From Ravibacter sp964559125 (GTDB lineage: Bacteria; Bacteroidota; Bacteroidia; Cytophagales; Spirosomataceae): a stretch of 64,000 nucleotides of DNA. The notes under the pieces were generated by a model. The model worked only from the letters and a program-made list of their open reading frames with translations, ran no database searches and had not been told where the DNA came from. The stretch lies in contig CAZLGW010000026.1 of assembly GCA_964559125.1 (NCBI GenBank), positions 1-64,000 on the forward strand. The letters are read 5' to 3'. This document shows, in pieces, positions 25,528 to 34,164 of this stretch; within the stretch, counting starts at the first letter, position 1, and each line of letters opens with the position of its first letter. The translations under genes were made by a program, and so were the position numbers.

Positions 25528-26160
25528 ATGAAGCGCCACATCACCATCTACGAAGACAACCAGCAATTGCGCGAAAGCATCGAAGGATTGCTGACGCTAC
25601 ATGATGATTTCCAGGTGGTGGGCTCATTTGAAAATGCCAAAGAAATACTGGATCAGACCCGCTCTCTCAATCCCGACCTGATTTTCATGGACATTGATAT
25701 GGGCGACTCTATGGGGATCGAAGCAGTAGCTCAGCTTCGTAGCGCCGGCCTGCAGGTTCCTGTTATCATGCTCACCGTTTTCGACGACAGCGACAATATA
25801 TTTAGCGCGCTACATGCCGGCGCCAACGGTTATCTCCTCAAAAAACATGCTGCTGAAAAGCTTATTTCCTCTGCTTATGAGGTTTTGAAAGGGGGCGGCC
25901 CCATGAGCCCCGATATCGCCGGCCTGGTGCTGCAGTCTTTCCACAGGCACCAGGATGCCGGGATCCAATATGGCCTTACCCCGCGGGAAAAGGAAATTCT
26001 GACATCCATGTCGTCAGGAAACAGCTATAAACTTATCGCAGCACAATTCGGCATTAGCATCGAAACTGTACGCGTTCATATCAAGCACATCTACGAAAAA
26101 CTTCATGTCAGCTCCCAGACGGAAGCCGTAAGCAAGGCCTTCCGGGAGAAACTGCTGTAA
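25528..26160 (+). CDS. NarL/LuxR-family response regulator
   Basis: The 210-residue protein has a receiver domain with the phosphoacceptor Asp55 in PDLIFMDIDMGD, the conserved Thr in VIMLTVFDD and the Lys in YLLKKHA. A C-terminal LuxR HTH follows (LTPREKEILTSMSSGNSYKL, then GISIETVRVHIKHIYEKL). The length and domain order are standard. HisKA_3 kinases pair with regulators of this class, and the kinase gene lies immediately upstream on the same strand, so the two form one phosphorelay. Targets are not evident from the sequence. Confidence 0.92.
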   Translation: MKRHITIYEDNQQLRESIEGLLTLHDDFQVVGSFENAKEILDQTRSLNPDLIFMDIDMGDSMGIEAVAQLRSAGLQVPVIMLTVFDDSDNIFSALHAGANGYLLKKHAAEKLISSAYEVLKGGGPMSPDIAGLVLQSFHRHQDAGIQYGLTPREKEILTSMSSGNSYKLIAAQFGISIETVRVHIKHIYEKLHVSSQTEAVSKAFREKLL

Positions 26161-26278
26161 GCACGGTTTCGCTATACCTTCTCCGGCGGCATTACATCAT
26201 TTGGGTATTGTACAATCGATAACAGACTACAAACTTTGCATAAATCAGTATCAATCCTTGTAAATACCCTGACTACTT

Positions 26279-27130
26279 ATGAAAAATCCCTTTTCGACGT
26301 ATACTCCACACCTCCTGACCCTCGCTTTTTGTACCCAGGGCCTTCTCTTGTCGGCCCAGGATGTAGACGTAGAAAGAATCGAAGAGCGCAGAAGCACCTC
26401 GACCAGTTTCTTTTCAAATCAATGTACGGTCAACTTCTCGGTTCGCAACCTGGGCGAGAATCCTGTACAATATGTGAAGGTAGGTGAAATCAAAAAGGCA
26501 ATAGATTCCAAAGGTAACACACTCATAGACCCGGAGTCGTCGACAGGGAAATACGAGTCGGTCAGCAACTCAAATCTGAAGATCGACCTGCTAAGCCCGG
26601 CGAGGGAAGCCTCTACCATCCGGGAGCTCTCCGGCGAGTTCCGGTTTTTTACACCCTCCGAAAAAAACGGCAGTATCTTAAAGGTCGCCAAATTTTCTTC
26701 TCTTCCGGACAAGAACCTCCTGCCCTCTTCCGCACCTTTTAAGTTAACGTACCTGAGCCCGGAAGTCATCAAGAAAAAAGCGGAAGAATTAAAAAAAATG
26801 AGGGAGGAAGAGCTGGAAAAAATGAAGGGGCCCGAACGTGAATTTGCAGAGGGAATCCTGGCTATTTTCGATGGTTTCAGCAGCTGGGGTGGTGACTATA
26901 ACAGTGTGCACTTTATGACCGAAGGCGACGCCGAGAAGCTCATTGAGATCGAATTTGTCGATGCCAGCGGCGAAAAGATCAGCACCAACGGCAGATCTTC
27001 TTCCGACAGCCAGATCACCTACTATTTGGAAAATGCACCGGCTAAGGACTGGTCGCTCAAGATTATGTATGAAACGCCTAAATCGGTAAAGATCGTACCG
27101 TTTAGCTTCAAAGACTTAAAACTGCCATGA
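26279..27130 (+). CDS. Secreted protein of unknown function
   Basis: The 283-residue protein has a signal peptide (LLTLAFCTQGLLLSAQ). A beta-rich middle follows (CTVNFSVRNLGENPVQYVKV), then a charged helical stretch (IKKKAEELKKMREEELEKMK, residues about 160-185) and a second beta-rich part. I recognise no family. It sits after the two-component pair on the same strand, with a 118-base gap, and may be one of its targets; that is a guess. Confidence 0.65.
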   Translation: MKNPFSTYTPHLLTLAFCTQGLLLSAQDVDVERIEERRSTSTSFFSNQCTVNFSVRNLGENPVQYVKVGEIKKAIDSKGNTLIDPESSTGKYESVSNSNLKIDLLSPAREASTIRELSGEFRFFTPSEKNGSILKVAKFSSLPDKNLLPSSAPFKLTYLSPEVIKKKAEELKKMREEELEKMKGPEREFAEGILAIFDGFSSWGGDYNSVHFMTEGDAEKLIEIEFVDASGEKISTNGRSSSDSQITYYLENAPAKDWSLKIMYETPKSVKIVPFSFKDLKLP

Positions 27131-27170
27131 AATAGCTATGAACTGTCTGGGCCACCCCGTCAGAAATCAG

Positions 27171-27287
27171 ATGAAAACACCTAAGAACTCAACGAAAACA
27201 TCGGAAAACCTACTGTATGCAGTCCGCCTTGCCGCTATCGTGGCGATCGTCACACTTTTTCTGTTCTTTTTGAGAACCATGTACTGA
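27171..27287 (+). CDS. Small single-span membrane peptide
   Basis: This is a 38-codon frame: MKTPKNSTKTSENLLYAV, then RLAAIVAIVTLFLFFLRTMY and stop TGA. The basic, polar start and one clear hydrophobic helix are what is expected of a small inner-membrane protein. A longer version starting at ATG 27138 is possible. The composition makes a chance frame less likely, but there is no homology evidence. It lies between the unknown secreted protein and the PVC-type dehydrogenase gene. Confidence 0.4.
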   Translation: MKTPKNSTKTSENLLYAVRLAAIVAIVTLFLFFLRTMY

Positions 27288-27333
27288 TAGCCGACTGCTG
27301 ATAGCTGACCGCTAAAGAGTAAACCGACAGGCT

Positions 27334-27364
27334 GATTCTCTTTATTTTTAAAGTAAAGAGAATC
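27334..27364. promoter_or_regulatory. Perfect inverted repeat just upstream of the DUF6807/PVC gene
   Basis: GATTCTCTTTA (27334-27344) and TAAAGAGAATC (27354-27364) are perfect inverted copies around nine A/T-rich bases, ending 22 bases before the ATG. It could be a terminator for the upstream genes, an operator, or an mRNA hairpin controlling translation. Nothing decides between these. Confidence 0.45.
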
Positions 27365-27386
27365 AAATCCCAATCTGTCGCTACTC

Positions 27387-30300
27387 ATGAGGCTAAGGCT
27401 TTACAGTTTTTCGATCCTGATCATATTATCTTTCGTTCTCGCATTCAAATGGCGCGGGGAAACAAAGACCGCCTCCGGAGAATCCCTGAAGGCCGGGCTG
27501 GACGAAACTAAAGGGGTTATTTCAATATACCGGACCGGAATAGCCGACCCAATCCTGGTACAGAACGCTTTTCCTGATTTCCGACCCTACCTGCATCCGC
27601 TCGTATCTCCCGACGGGAAAAAGATCCTCACCGAATACAGCCCCGGGCACCATCCCCACCAAACCGGTATCTACTGGGGGATCACCAGGATCAACGGGCG
27701 CGACTATTTCCACCACCCGAAAGGCGATTACTGGAAAAGAGTGTCGTTTACAGTGCTGGAGAAAGAGGGGAGTAAAGTCTCCTGGCAGACCGCCTACGAC
27801 CTCCTTGACGACAAAGGAGAAACGTTGCTGACCGAAACCCAGAGCTGGTCGATGGTGATCCGCAACAACCGGTACTATCTCGACCTGGAATGGATCGGCG
27901 AAGCAAAACAGGATCTTACTTTCGGACAATATGACTACGGCGGGCTTTTCGTGCGTATGCCCTGGAAGAAGGGAATGGAAGGGCAGGTCGTCAACGCTGC
28001 CCGGCAGGTCAATGAAAAGGCGGAAGGACAACCCGCTATGTGGGTAGATGTGGGCCTTCGATACGAGGACCGTGACAAACCCGACCATATCGCCATCTTC
28101 GATCATCCTCAGAACCGGGGCTACCCGCAGGTGTGGCGCGTGGATAACCAGATGGGAATAGGCACCGCCAAAACGCGCCTGGGCGAATGGAAGCTGCCGA
28201 AAGGCGCCTCGGAAATCACCCGGCACCAATTGGTAGTGTATGGAGGCGATCTCAATGATGTAGAGCTCAACAATGAATGGTCTGCTTTCTCAGGCCGGGG
28301 CAACACCTCGGAGCTTTGGAGAATTGCGCAGGAGGAAGGCCGGAATGCCAGATTCCTCTCGCCCGAAGAAGCTGTTAAGGCAATGACCGTGAAGGACGGC
28401 TATAAGGTGAATGTATGGGCCTCAGAACCCATGCTGACACAGCCTATGGCCTTTTGCTGGGACGACCGCGGCAGGCTTTGGGTAGCCGAAAACCGTGACT
28501 ATGAAAGCCGGGGAAGAGGATTTTCAAATGCCGGCGACAGCCGGATCCTGATTCTCGAAGATACCGATGGCGACGGAATTGCCGACAGCCGGAAAATATT
28601 TGCGGAAGGTATCGCCTTCCCCGCTGCGCTGGCTGTAGGGTTCGACGGTGTTTTCGTAGGCGCTCCGCCCAATCTTCTTTTTATCCCAGACCGCAACGGG
28701 GACGACAAGGCGGATATGGATGATATAGAAGTAAGACTGACCGGATGGGGTATACGCGACCGGCATGAAACGCTTAACAGCCTTCACTGGGGTCCCGACG
28801 GCTGGCTGTACGGATTACAAGGCTTTGCCACTCCTTCGAAAGTCGGCAAGCCCGTCGGAAAGGGGAAATTGTACAAGGGGAGCGACCCCTACCCGGAGCA
28901 GATCGAGGTGCAGAAAGGAGTGGATATCAACGGCGGAGTCTGGCGCTATCATCCATCCCGTGATAAATTCGAGGTAGTAGCACACGGCTTCAGCAACCCC
29001 TGGGGAATAGATTACGACGCTAGAGGCCAGCTTTTTATCACCGCCTGCGTGATCCCGCATCTATGGCATGTGATCCCGGGAGGAATCTACCATCGCCAGG
29101 GCGGGCAGCATTTCAACCCTTATCACTACAGCGATATACGAACGATCGCTGACCACAGCCACCGTTCTGCTCATGGCGGCGCCCGTATCTACCAATCAGA
29201 CGCCTTCCCCGAAGACCAGAAAGGGAGGATCTTCATGGCCAATATCCATGAACATGCCGTGCTTTCCGACCTGCTTATCCGCAAGGGCTCCGGTTTTATC
29301 GGTAAACACGGAGACGAATTCCTGATGGCCAACAACGCCCAGTGGGTAGGGTTCAGCATGGAGTCGGGGCCGGAAGGAGCCCTGTATGTGCTCGACTGGC
29401 ACGACGCCGATATCTGCGGCTCCGAGGTTTTAAATAAGGAAACAGGCCGGATTTTCCGGATTACGCCGGAAAGATCACTCGCTGAAAACTGGAAAGGACG
29501 TTACGAAGACCTCCGCCTTCTTCCGGATGTCCAGCTCGCCGCCTTACAGACAAGCAAAAGCGACTGGCATGCACGCAGAGCGCGACTCATCCTCCAGGGC
29601 CGGGCCCTCAAGGGAGCTATCGACAAAAAGGCAATCGCAGGTTTGAAATCACTCTTCGCCGGCAGCAACAATCCGGACCACCGGTTGCGCGCTTTATGGA
29701 GCCTGCACGTTACGGGCTCAATCCCGCAAAAGGAGCTTATAGATGCCCTGAAAGACAAGGAAGAATACATCCGCGCCTGGTCTGTACAATTGCTGTGTGA
29801 AACCGACGGCAATAAGCCGGAAATCCTGAAAGAGTTGAACCGGCTGGCCTCTTCCGATCCTTCGCCTGTCGTCCGCCTGTATCTTGCGGCAGCCCTCCAG
29901 AGGCTACAGCCCGGCAACAGGTGGCCTATCCTGGAAGGACTTCTTACGCACGAAGGCGACGAAACAGACCATAACATCCCTAAAATGATCTGGTTCGGAC
30001 TGGAACCGCTGGTAAGCGAAAACCCGGAAAAAGCCCTCCGGCTGGCTTCAAAGAGCCGTCTTACACTTCCTGTAAATTACACTGCCCGAAGGTTACTCGA
30101 TGCGGGCAAGCTGGAAACATTGCTGGCATTTTTACCTGCCGGAACCGGTTCGGACAAATATTTCCTGGAAGGGATCCGCGACGGACTGGATACGCATCCC
30201 GGTATAAGCGCCCCTCCCGGCTGGGCAGAAGCCTACGCGAAACTCAAAGTCTCCGAACAGACGGTAAGCACACTCGCTGCTGAGATCGCCCGGAAATTAG

Positions 30301-31193
30301 GAGACAGCGAAATGAACACCACGCTTATCAAAACGATCCATAACAAAAATGCTCCCGTACAGGAGCGTAAAAAAGCAGTTTCCGAACTGGCCGGACGGCA
30401 GACAAAGGAGCTGTCTGCCCTGCTTCCGGCCCTGCTCGACGACCCGGTTCTCAGACCAGAAGCCATCCGGGCCGTGGCAGCCTACGACATCTCCGCTCTC
30501 GGGAGAAAGCTGATCGAAAGCTACCCTTCCTACACTCCTTCTGAGAAAAGCGAAGCCATCATGTCCCTTGCATCGCGGCCGGGGTACGGCGGCTTGCTGA
30601 CAAAAGCCATTTCTTCAGGGGCAATCCCCAGGAAAGACGTCCCTGCCTATGCAGCCCGGCAATTGCTGCGGGTGGTCGGAAGCGGATTTGTAGAAGTCTG
30701 GGGGCCTATCGAGCAGCAAAATGCAGGCGGGCAACAGGAATACGCCAAATACCGCCGCATCCTGTCAGATCAGGCAATGGCAAAAGCTGACCTCACCGCA
30801 GGAAAAAAACTATTCACAACTACATGCGGCCCCTGCCACAAAATGCACGGTACCGGTGGCGACATCGGTCCCGACATTACCGGCTCCAACAGGACCAACC
30901 TTGACTATCTCCTGGCCAATATCCTGGAGCCCGGCGCCGATATCCAGGATGACTACAAAATGGTAGTAGTTACGACGAGAGACGGCCGTACCTACGCAGG
31001 AAATATTTCCTCTGAAAACAGCCAGCAACTCACACTCAAGATTGTAGGACAGGATCCAGTCGTGCTGGCTAAATCAGCCATCCAATCCAGGGAGGTAACC
31101 CCGGTATCTATGATGCCGCCCGGACTCCTGGAAACGCTGACCGAAAAGGAAGTCGTCGACCTGATCGCCTACCTGCAGAAGGTGAATGACTAG
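27387..31193 (+). CDS. DUF6807 (PmoA-like) domain fused to PVC-type dehydrogenase and cytochrome c
   Basis: The 1268-residue protein has an N-terminal signal or anchor. A DUF6807 domain (residues about 25-320: FPDFRPYLHPLVSPDGKKIL, then SPGHHPHQTGIYWG) comes first. A PVC-type membrane-bound dehydrogenase propeller (about 335-700: MTVKDGYKVNVWASEPMLTQ, PMAFCWDDRGRLWVAENRDY) and HEAT-like helical repeats (about 720-1110) follow. A C-terminal cytochrome c domain has the heme motif CGPCH at 1147-1151 and methionines near SMMPPG as possible axial ligand. Such proteins are thought to oxidise sugars or polyols in the periplasm and pass electrons to a c-heme. Here the DUF6807 part, often a separate gene, is in the same chain. 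The gene is monocistronic and ends at a hairpin. Confidence 0.87.
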   Translation: MRLRLYSFSILIILSFVLAFKWRGETKTASGESLKAGLDETKGVISIYRTGIADPILVQNAFPDFRPYLHPLVSPDGKKILTEYSPGHHPHQTGIYWGITRINGRDYFHHPKGDYWKRVSFTVLEKEGSKVSWQTAYDLLDDKGETLLTETQSWSMVIRNNRYYLDLEWIGEAKQDLTFGQYDYGGLFVRMPWKKGMEGQVVNAARQVNEKAEGQPAMWVDVGLRYEDRDKPDHIAIFDHPQNRGYPQVWRVDNQMGIGTAKTRLGEWKLPKGASEITRHQLVVYGGDLNDVELNNEWSAFSGRGNTSELWRIAQEEGRNARFLSPEEAVKAMTVKDGYKVNVWASEPMLTQPMAFCWDDRGRLWVAENRDYESRGRGFSNAGDSRILILEDTDGDGIADSRKIFAEGIAFPAALAVGFDGVFVGAPPNLLFIPDRNGDDKADMDDIEVRLTGWGIRDRHETLNSLHWGPDGWLYGLQGFATPSKVGKPVGKGKLYKGSDPYPEQIEVQKGVDINGGVWRYHPSRDKFEVVAHGFSNPWGIDYDARGQLFITACVIPHLWHVIPGGIYHRQGGQHFNPYHYSDIRTIADHSHRSAHGGARIYQSDAFPEDQKGRIFMANIHEHAVLSDLLIRKGSGFIGKHGDEFLMANNAQWVGFSMESGPEGALYVLDWHDADICGSEVLNKETGRIFRITPERSLAENWKGRYEDLRLLPDVQLAALQTSKSDWHARRARLILQGRALKGAIDKKAIAGLKSLFAGSNNPDHRLRALWSLHVTGSIPQKELIDALKDKEEYIRAWSVQLLCETDGNKPEILKELNRLASSDPSPVVRLYLAAALQRLQPGNRWPILEGLLTHEGDETDHNIPKMIWFGLEPLVSENPEKALRLASKSRLTLPVNYTARRLLDAGKLETLLAFLPAGTGSDKYFLEGIRDGLDTHPGISAPPGWAEAYAKLKVSEQTVSTLAAEIARKLGDSEMNTTLIKTIHNKNAPVQERKKAVSELAGRQTKELSALLPALLDDPVLRPEAIRAVAAYDISALGRKLIESYPSYTPSEKSEAIMSLASRPGYGGLLTKAISSGAIPRKDVPAYAARQLLRVVGSGFVEVWGPIEQQNAGGQQEYAKYRRILSDQAMAKADLTAGKKLFTTTCGPCHKMHGTGGDIGPDITGSNRTNLDYLLANILEPGADIQDDYKMVVVTTRDGRTYAGNISSENSQQLTLKIVGQDPVVLAKSAIQSREVTPVSMMPPGLLETLTEKEVVDLIAYLQKVND

Positions 31194-31231
31194 CTGTCAC
31201 TATCGGAAAGCGGGTGTTCCGGGCAAAAAAA

Positions 31232-31291
31232 TCTGTGCTCTTTGTACCTCCGTGGTGAGCTTTACCACATAGAAGGCACAAAAAGCACAGA
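31232..31291. terminator. Long nested hairpin between convergent genes
   Basis: TCTGTGCT (31232-31239) pairs with AGCACAGA (31284-31291). The stem continues with mismatches through TTTGT/ACAAA to an inner perfect stem, GTGGT (31252-31256) with ACCAC (31264-31268). It lies midway between the ends of the PVC gene and the isocitrate dehydrogenase gene and probably serves both as terminator. Its outer words also resemble a widespread bacterial intergenic repeat. Confidence 0.6.
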
Positions 31292-31319
31292 GTTAATCAT
31301 ACTGTAAAGTAGTGGGTAT

Positions 31320-33539
31320 TCAAAGACCCGCCAACACCTCATTAAACGTCGTGCTCGGCCGCATTGCCTTTTCCGCCAATGCATCAACCGGCGCGTAATA
31401 ACCACCGATATCCTGCGGTTTGCCCTGGGCATCGATCAATTCCTGCGCGATCTTCGCTTCGTTAGCAGCCAGCTTCTCCGCCAAGGGAGCAAACCGGGCC
31501 TTCAGCTCAGCATCTTTATCCTGGGCTGCAAGCGCTTCCGCCCAGTAAAGCGCCAGGTAAAAATGAGAACCGCGGTTATCGATCTGGCCGACCTTTCTGG
31601 CCGGTGATTTATCGTTGGCCAGGAATTTCTCGGTAGCCGCATCAAGTGTTTCCGCCAGTACAAGGGCTTTTGCATTACCCTGTGTCTGCCCCAGGTGCTC
31701 GAGCGACACCGCCAACGCGAGGAATTCCCCGAGAGAGTCCCAACGCAGGTATCCTTCGGTCACGAATTGCTCAACGTGCTTGGGAGCCGATCCCCCCGCA
31801 CCGGTTTCAAACAGACCGCCTCCGTTCATCAGCGGTACGATAGATAACATTTTTGCGGAAGTTCCCAGTTCAAGAATCGGGAAAAGGTCCGTAAGATAAT
31901 CCCGAAGCACGTTTCCGGTTACCGAAATCGTGTCGAGCCCTTTCCGGATCCTTTCCAGCGAGAATTTAGTTGCATCTACCGGGTTCAGTATCCTGATATC
32001 CAGTCCTTCGGTATCCAGTTCGGCCAGGTACTGGTTTACTTTTTTGATAATTTCACGGTCATGAGCCCGGTTGTCATCCAGCCAGAACACAGCGGGCGTA
32101 TCCGACAGCCTGGCCCGGTTAACAGTGAGCTTCACCCAGTCCTTGATAGGGGCGTCTTTAGTCTGGCAGGCCCGGAAAATATCGCCCGGTTCCACTGCCT
32201 GTTCCATCAACACGTTTCCATTACCGTCCACAACCCGGACTGTCCCGCTCGCAGCGGCCTGGAATGTCTTGTCATGTGAACCGTACTCCTCGGCTTTCTG
32301 CGCCATTAACCCTACGTTGGGAACTGAACCTATAGTCGACGGGTTCAAAGCGCCGTGTGCTTTCATATCTTCAATCACCGCCTGGTATACGCCTGCGTAG
32401 TTGCGGTCGGGGATCAAAGCCAGTGTATCCTGCTGCTTCCCTTCGGCGTTCCACATTTGTCCGGAGGTACGGATCATAGCAGGCATCGAAGCATCTACGA
32501 TCACATCGGAAGGCACGTGCAGGTTGGTGATCCCTTTATCGGAATTGACCATTGCCAGGGCAGGTCCGGCCTGTATGGCTGCTGCAATCGCCTCCTTTAC
32601 TTCGCCTTCCTGCGGGTGTCCTGCAATCTTGGCATATACATCGCCCAGGCCATTCCGGGTATCTACATTCAGTTCCTTAAAAAGGGCTGCATATTTTGTA
32701 AAAACATCTTTAAAAAAGACTTCCACGATCGCCCCGAAAATAATGGGGTCGGATACTTTCATCATGGTAGCTTTCAGGTGGGCCGAAAGCAGCACACCTT
32801 CCGCTTTGGCTACCTCTATCTGCTCTGCAACGAAGCTTTTAAGCGCCGACAGGCTCATCACAGACGAATCCAATACCTCACCGGCCTTTAAAGGTGCGGA
32901 ATCCTTCAGCAGTTGTGTATTTCCGTCCGATCCGACAAATTCGATCCTGAAGGTTGTCGCCTCTCCTACCGTGACCGACTTTTCGCTACCGTAAAAATCC
33001 CCGGCAACCATAGAAGCCACCCTTGTTTTGGAATCGGCCGACCATGCGCCCATCGAGTGAGGGTTGGCCTTAGCATAATTCTTAACTGCCTTTGGCGCCC
33101 GGCGATCAGAGTTTCCTTCACGAAGCACAGGGTTAACGGCAGAACCCAGGACTTTGGAATACTGAGCTTTTATCGCTTTTTCTTCATCTGTAGCCGGGTC
33201 TTCCGGGTAGTCGGGCACGGCATATCCTTTTTGCTGAAGCTCTTTGATAGCAGCCTTTAACTGTGGGATTGATGCTGAAATATTGGGAAGCTTGATAATA
33301 TTGGCATCCGGAGTCGTCGCCAGCTGGCCCAATTGGGAAAGGGCGTCTTCAATCCGCTGATCTTCTTTCAGATAAGTAGGGAAATTCGCCAGTATCCGCC
33401 CGGCGAGGGAAATATCACTCAATTCTACATCAATACCTGCCGATACAGTATAAGCCTTTACAATAGGTAATAAGGAATATGTCGCCAAAGCAGGGGCTTC
33501 ATCTGTTTTGGTGTAGAAAATCTTAGGGGTATTAGACAT
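31320..33539 (-). CDS. icd: Monomeric NADP-dependent isocitrate dehydrogenase
   Basis: The 739-residue protein matches the monomeric IDH family in length and over its whole extent. Landmarks are the start KIFYTKTDEAPALATYSLLP, the substrate-binding block SAVNPVLREGNSDRRAPKAV, KANPHSMGAWSADSKTRVAS, FWLDDNRAHDREII and the C-terminal GGSAPKHVEQFVTEGYLRWD. It decarboxylates isocitrate to 2-oxoglutarate in the citric acid cycle and supplies NADPH in the cytoplasm. It is a single gene read towards the PVC gene. A minus-strand -7 element lies about 60 bases upstream of its start. Confidence 0.96.
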   Translation of the reverse strand: MSNTPKIFYTKTDEAPALATYSLLPIVKAYTVSAGIDVELSDISLAGRILANFPTYLKEDQRIEDALSQLGQLATTPDANIIKLPNISASIPQLKAAIKELQQKGYAVPDYPEDPATDEEKAIKAQYSKVLGSAVNPVLREGNSDRRAPKAVKNYAKANPHSMGAWSADSKTRVASMVAGDFYGSEKSVTVGEATTFRIEFVGSDGNTQLLKDSAPLKAGEVLDSSVMSLSALKSFVAEQIEVAKAEGVLLSAHLKATMMKVSDPIIFGAIVEVFFKDVFTKYAALFKELNVDTRNGLGDVYAKIAGHPQEGEVKEAIAAAIQAGPALAMVNSDKGITNLHVPSDVIVDASMPAMIRTSGQMWNAEGKQQDTLALIPDRNYAGVYQAVIEDMKAHGALNPSTIGSVPNVGLMAQKAEEYGSHDKTFQAAASGTVRVVDGNGNVLMEQAVEPGDIFRACQTKDAPIKDWVKLTVNRARLSDTPAVFWLDDNRAHDREIIKKVNQYLAELDTEGLDIRILNPVDATKFSLERIRKGLDTISVTGNVLRDYLTDLFPILELGTSAKMLSIVPLMNGGGLFETGAGGSAPKHVEQFVTEGYLRWDSLGEFLALAVSLEHLGQTQGNAKALVLAETLDAATEKFLANDKSPARKVGQIDNRGSHFYLALYWAEALAAQDKDAELKARFAPLAEKLAANEAKIAQELIDAQGKPQDIGGYYAPVDALAEKAMRPSTTFNEVLAGL

Positions 33540-33598
33540 AATAAACGGTTTTATATAGGAATGGTAAAACGAAACCTTCTGTTCGTATCGAATGGCCG

Positions 33599-33606
33599 CA
33601 AATTTA
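33599..33606 (-). promoter_or_regulatory. Candidate -7 element for icd; description of the icd upstream gap
   Basis: On the minus strand 33606-33599 reads TAAATTTG, a full TAnnTTTG match about 60 bases before the icd ATG. No -33 TTTG is seen. The rest of the gap between icd and the small gene at 33884 (33607-33883) contains no frame that I would call a gene; it holds the sigma-54-like site at 33802. Confidence 0.45.
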
Positions 33607-33801
33607 GCAATTTTCGGGTGTAACAGAAGTCCCGGGCCGGTTTAAATTCGCAGTCCGGAAAGCCTGGCCGGCACAACCTGTAATTGCTGACACACAATCG
33701 GCATGTATATGTGTGCTCCTGAGGCGGCAATTGCGACACTTTGTCCTGATTGTCCACACTTTTCCTGCCGTCAGACTGTCATAATATCCCGGCAGCGCTT
33801 C

Positions 33802-33817
33802 TGGCACGCGGTTTGTT
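33802..33817 (+). promoter_or_regulatory. Sigma-54-like promoter upstream of a small gene
   Basis: CTGGCACGCGGTTTGTT agrees with the sigma-54 consensus YTGGCACG-N4-TTGCW except for T in place of C in the -12 element. The GG dinucleotide and the TTG keep the correct spacing. The site lies about 65 bases before the ATG of the 67-residue protein gene. No TAnnTTTG element competes in this gap on the plus strand. An upstream enhancer site could not be identified. Confidence 0.5.
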
Positions 33818-33883
33818 GATGTAAGAACCAGACAAAATCAACAACCTCTAAAAAATTCATTAGCTCTCTAAACTAAAAACGCC

Positions 33884-34087
33884 ATGGAAAACCTAACCTC
33901 ATTCCCGGAACTGGCTTACCTCACTCCTACTACCCGCGAACGCGCCCTAATGCTGGCCAACGAGCTGATCCGGCAGGGAATATCTACAAAAGACGCTGTC
34001 TCACAAGCAATCCTTTCGGCTAAAAACTGGGCGGTAAAAAGTGTAAACCGCACCGTCTGGAAAAGGCTGAGAAAAATGGAAGCTTAA
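33884..34087 (+). CDS. Small protein of unknown function (67 aa)
   Basis: The product (MENLTSFPELAYLTPTTRER, then ALMLANELIRQGISTKDAVS and QAILSAKNWAVKSVNRTVWK) is a basic, helical small protein. The pattern of a helix ending LIRQGISTKDAVSQAILSAK, then K/R-rich residues, suggests nucleic-acid binding or a stress-type small protein, but I know no specific function. It has its own leader with a sigma-54-like promoter. A 77-base gap with a different promoter element separates it from the dehydrogenase gene. Confidence 0.6.
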   Translation: MENLTSFPELAYLTPTTRERALMLANELIRQGISTKDAVSQAILSAKNWAVKSVNRTVWKRLRKMEA

Positions 34088-34133
34088 GGCTTAATTTCAT
34101 GGAAAGCCGGCAGGCAAAGCAAAAGTAAAAGCC

Positions 34134-34141
34134 TAACTTTG
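34134..34141 (+). promoter_or_regulatory. Candidate -7 element for the 2-hydroxyacid dehydrogenase gene
   Basis: TAACTTTG matches TAnnTTTG and ends 23 bases before ATG 34165. A -33 TTTG is not evident. Confidence 0.4.
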
Positions 34142-34164
34142 CCAGTCATTCAGTCATTCTTTCC

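Noticed and set aside
27167..27388. 73-codon minus-strand frame before the PVC gene
   Set aside because: It runs antisense over the small membrane frame and the hairpin; no motif and no promoter.
31320..33757. Minus-strand frames upstream of icd (33551-33807)
   Set aside because: Short, in overlapping frames, without motif; the region looks like a promoter gap.
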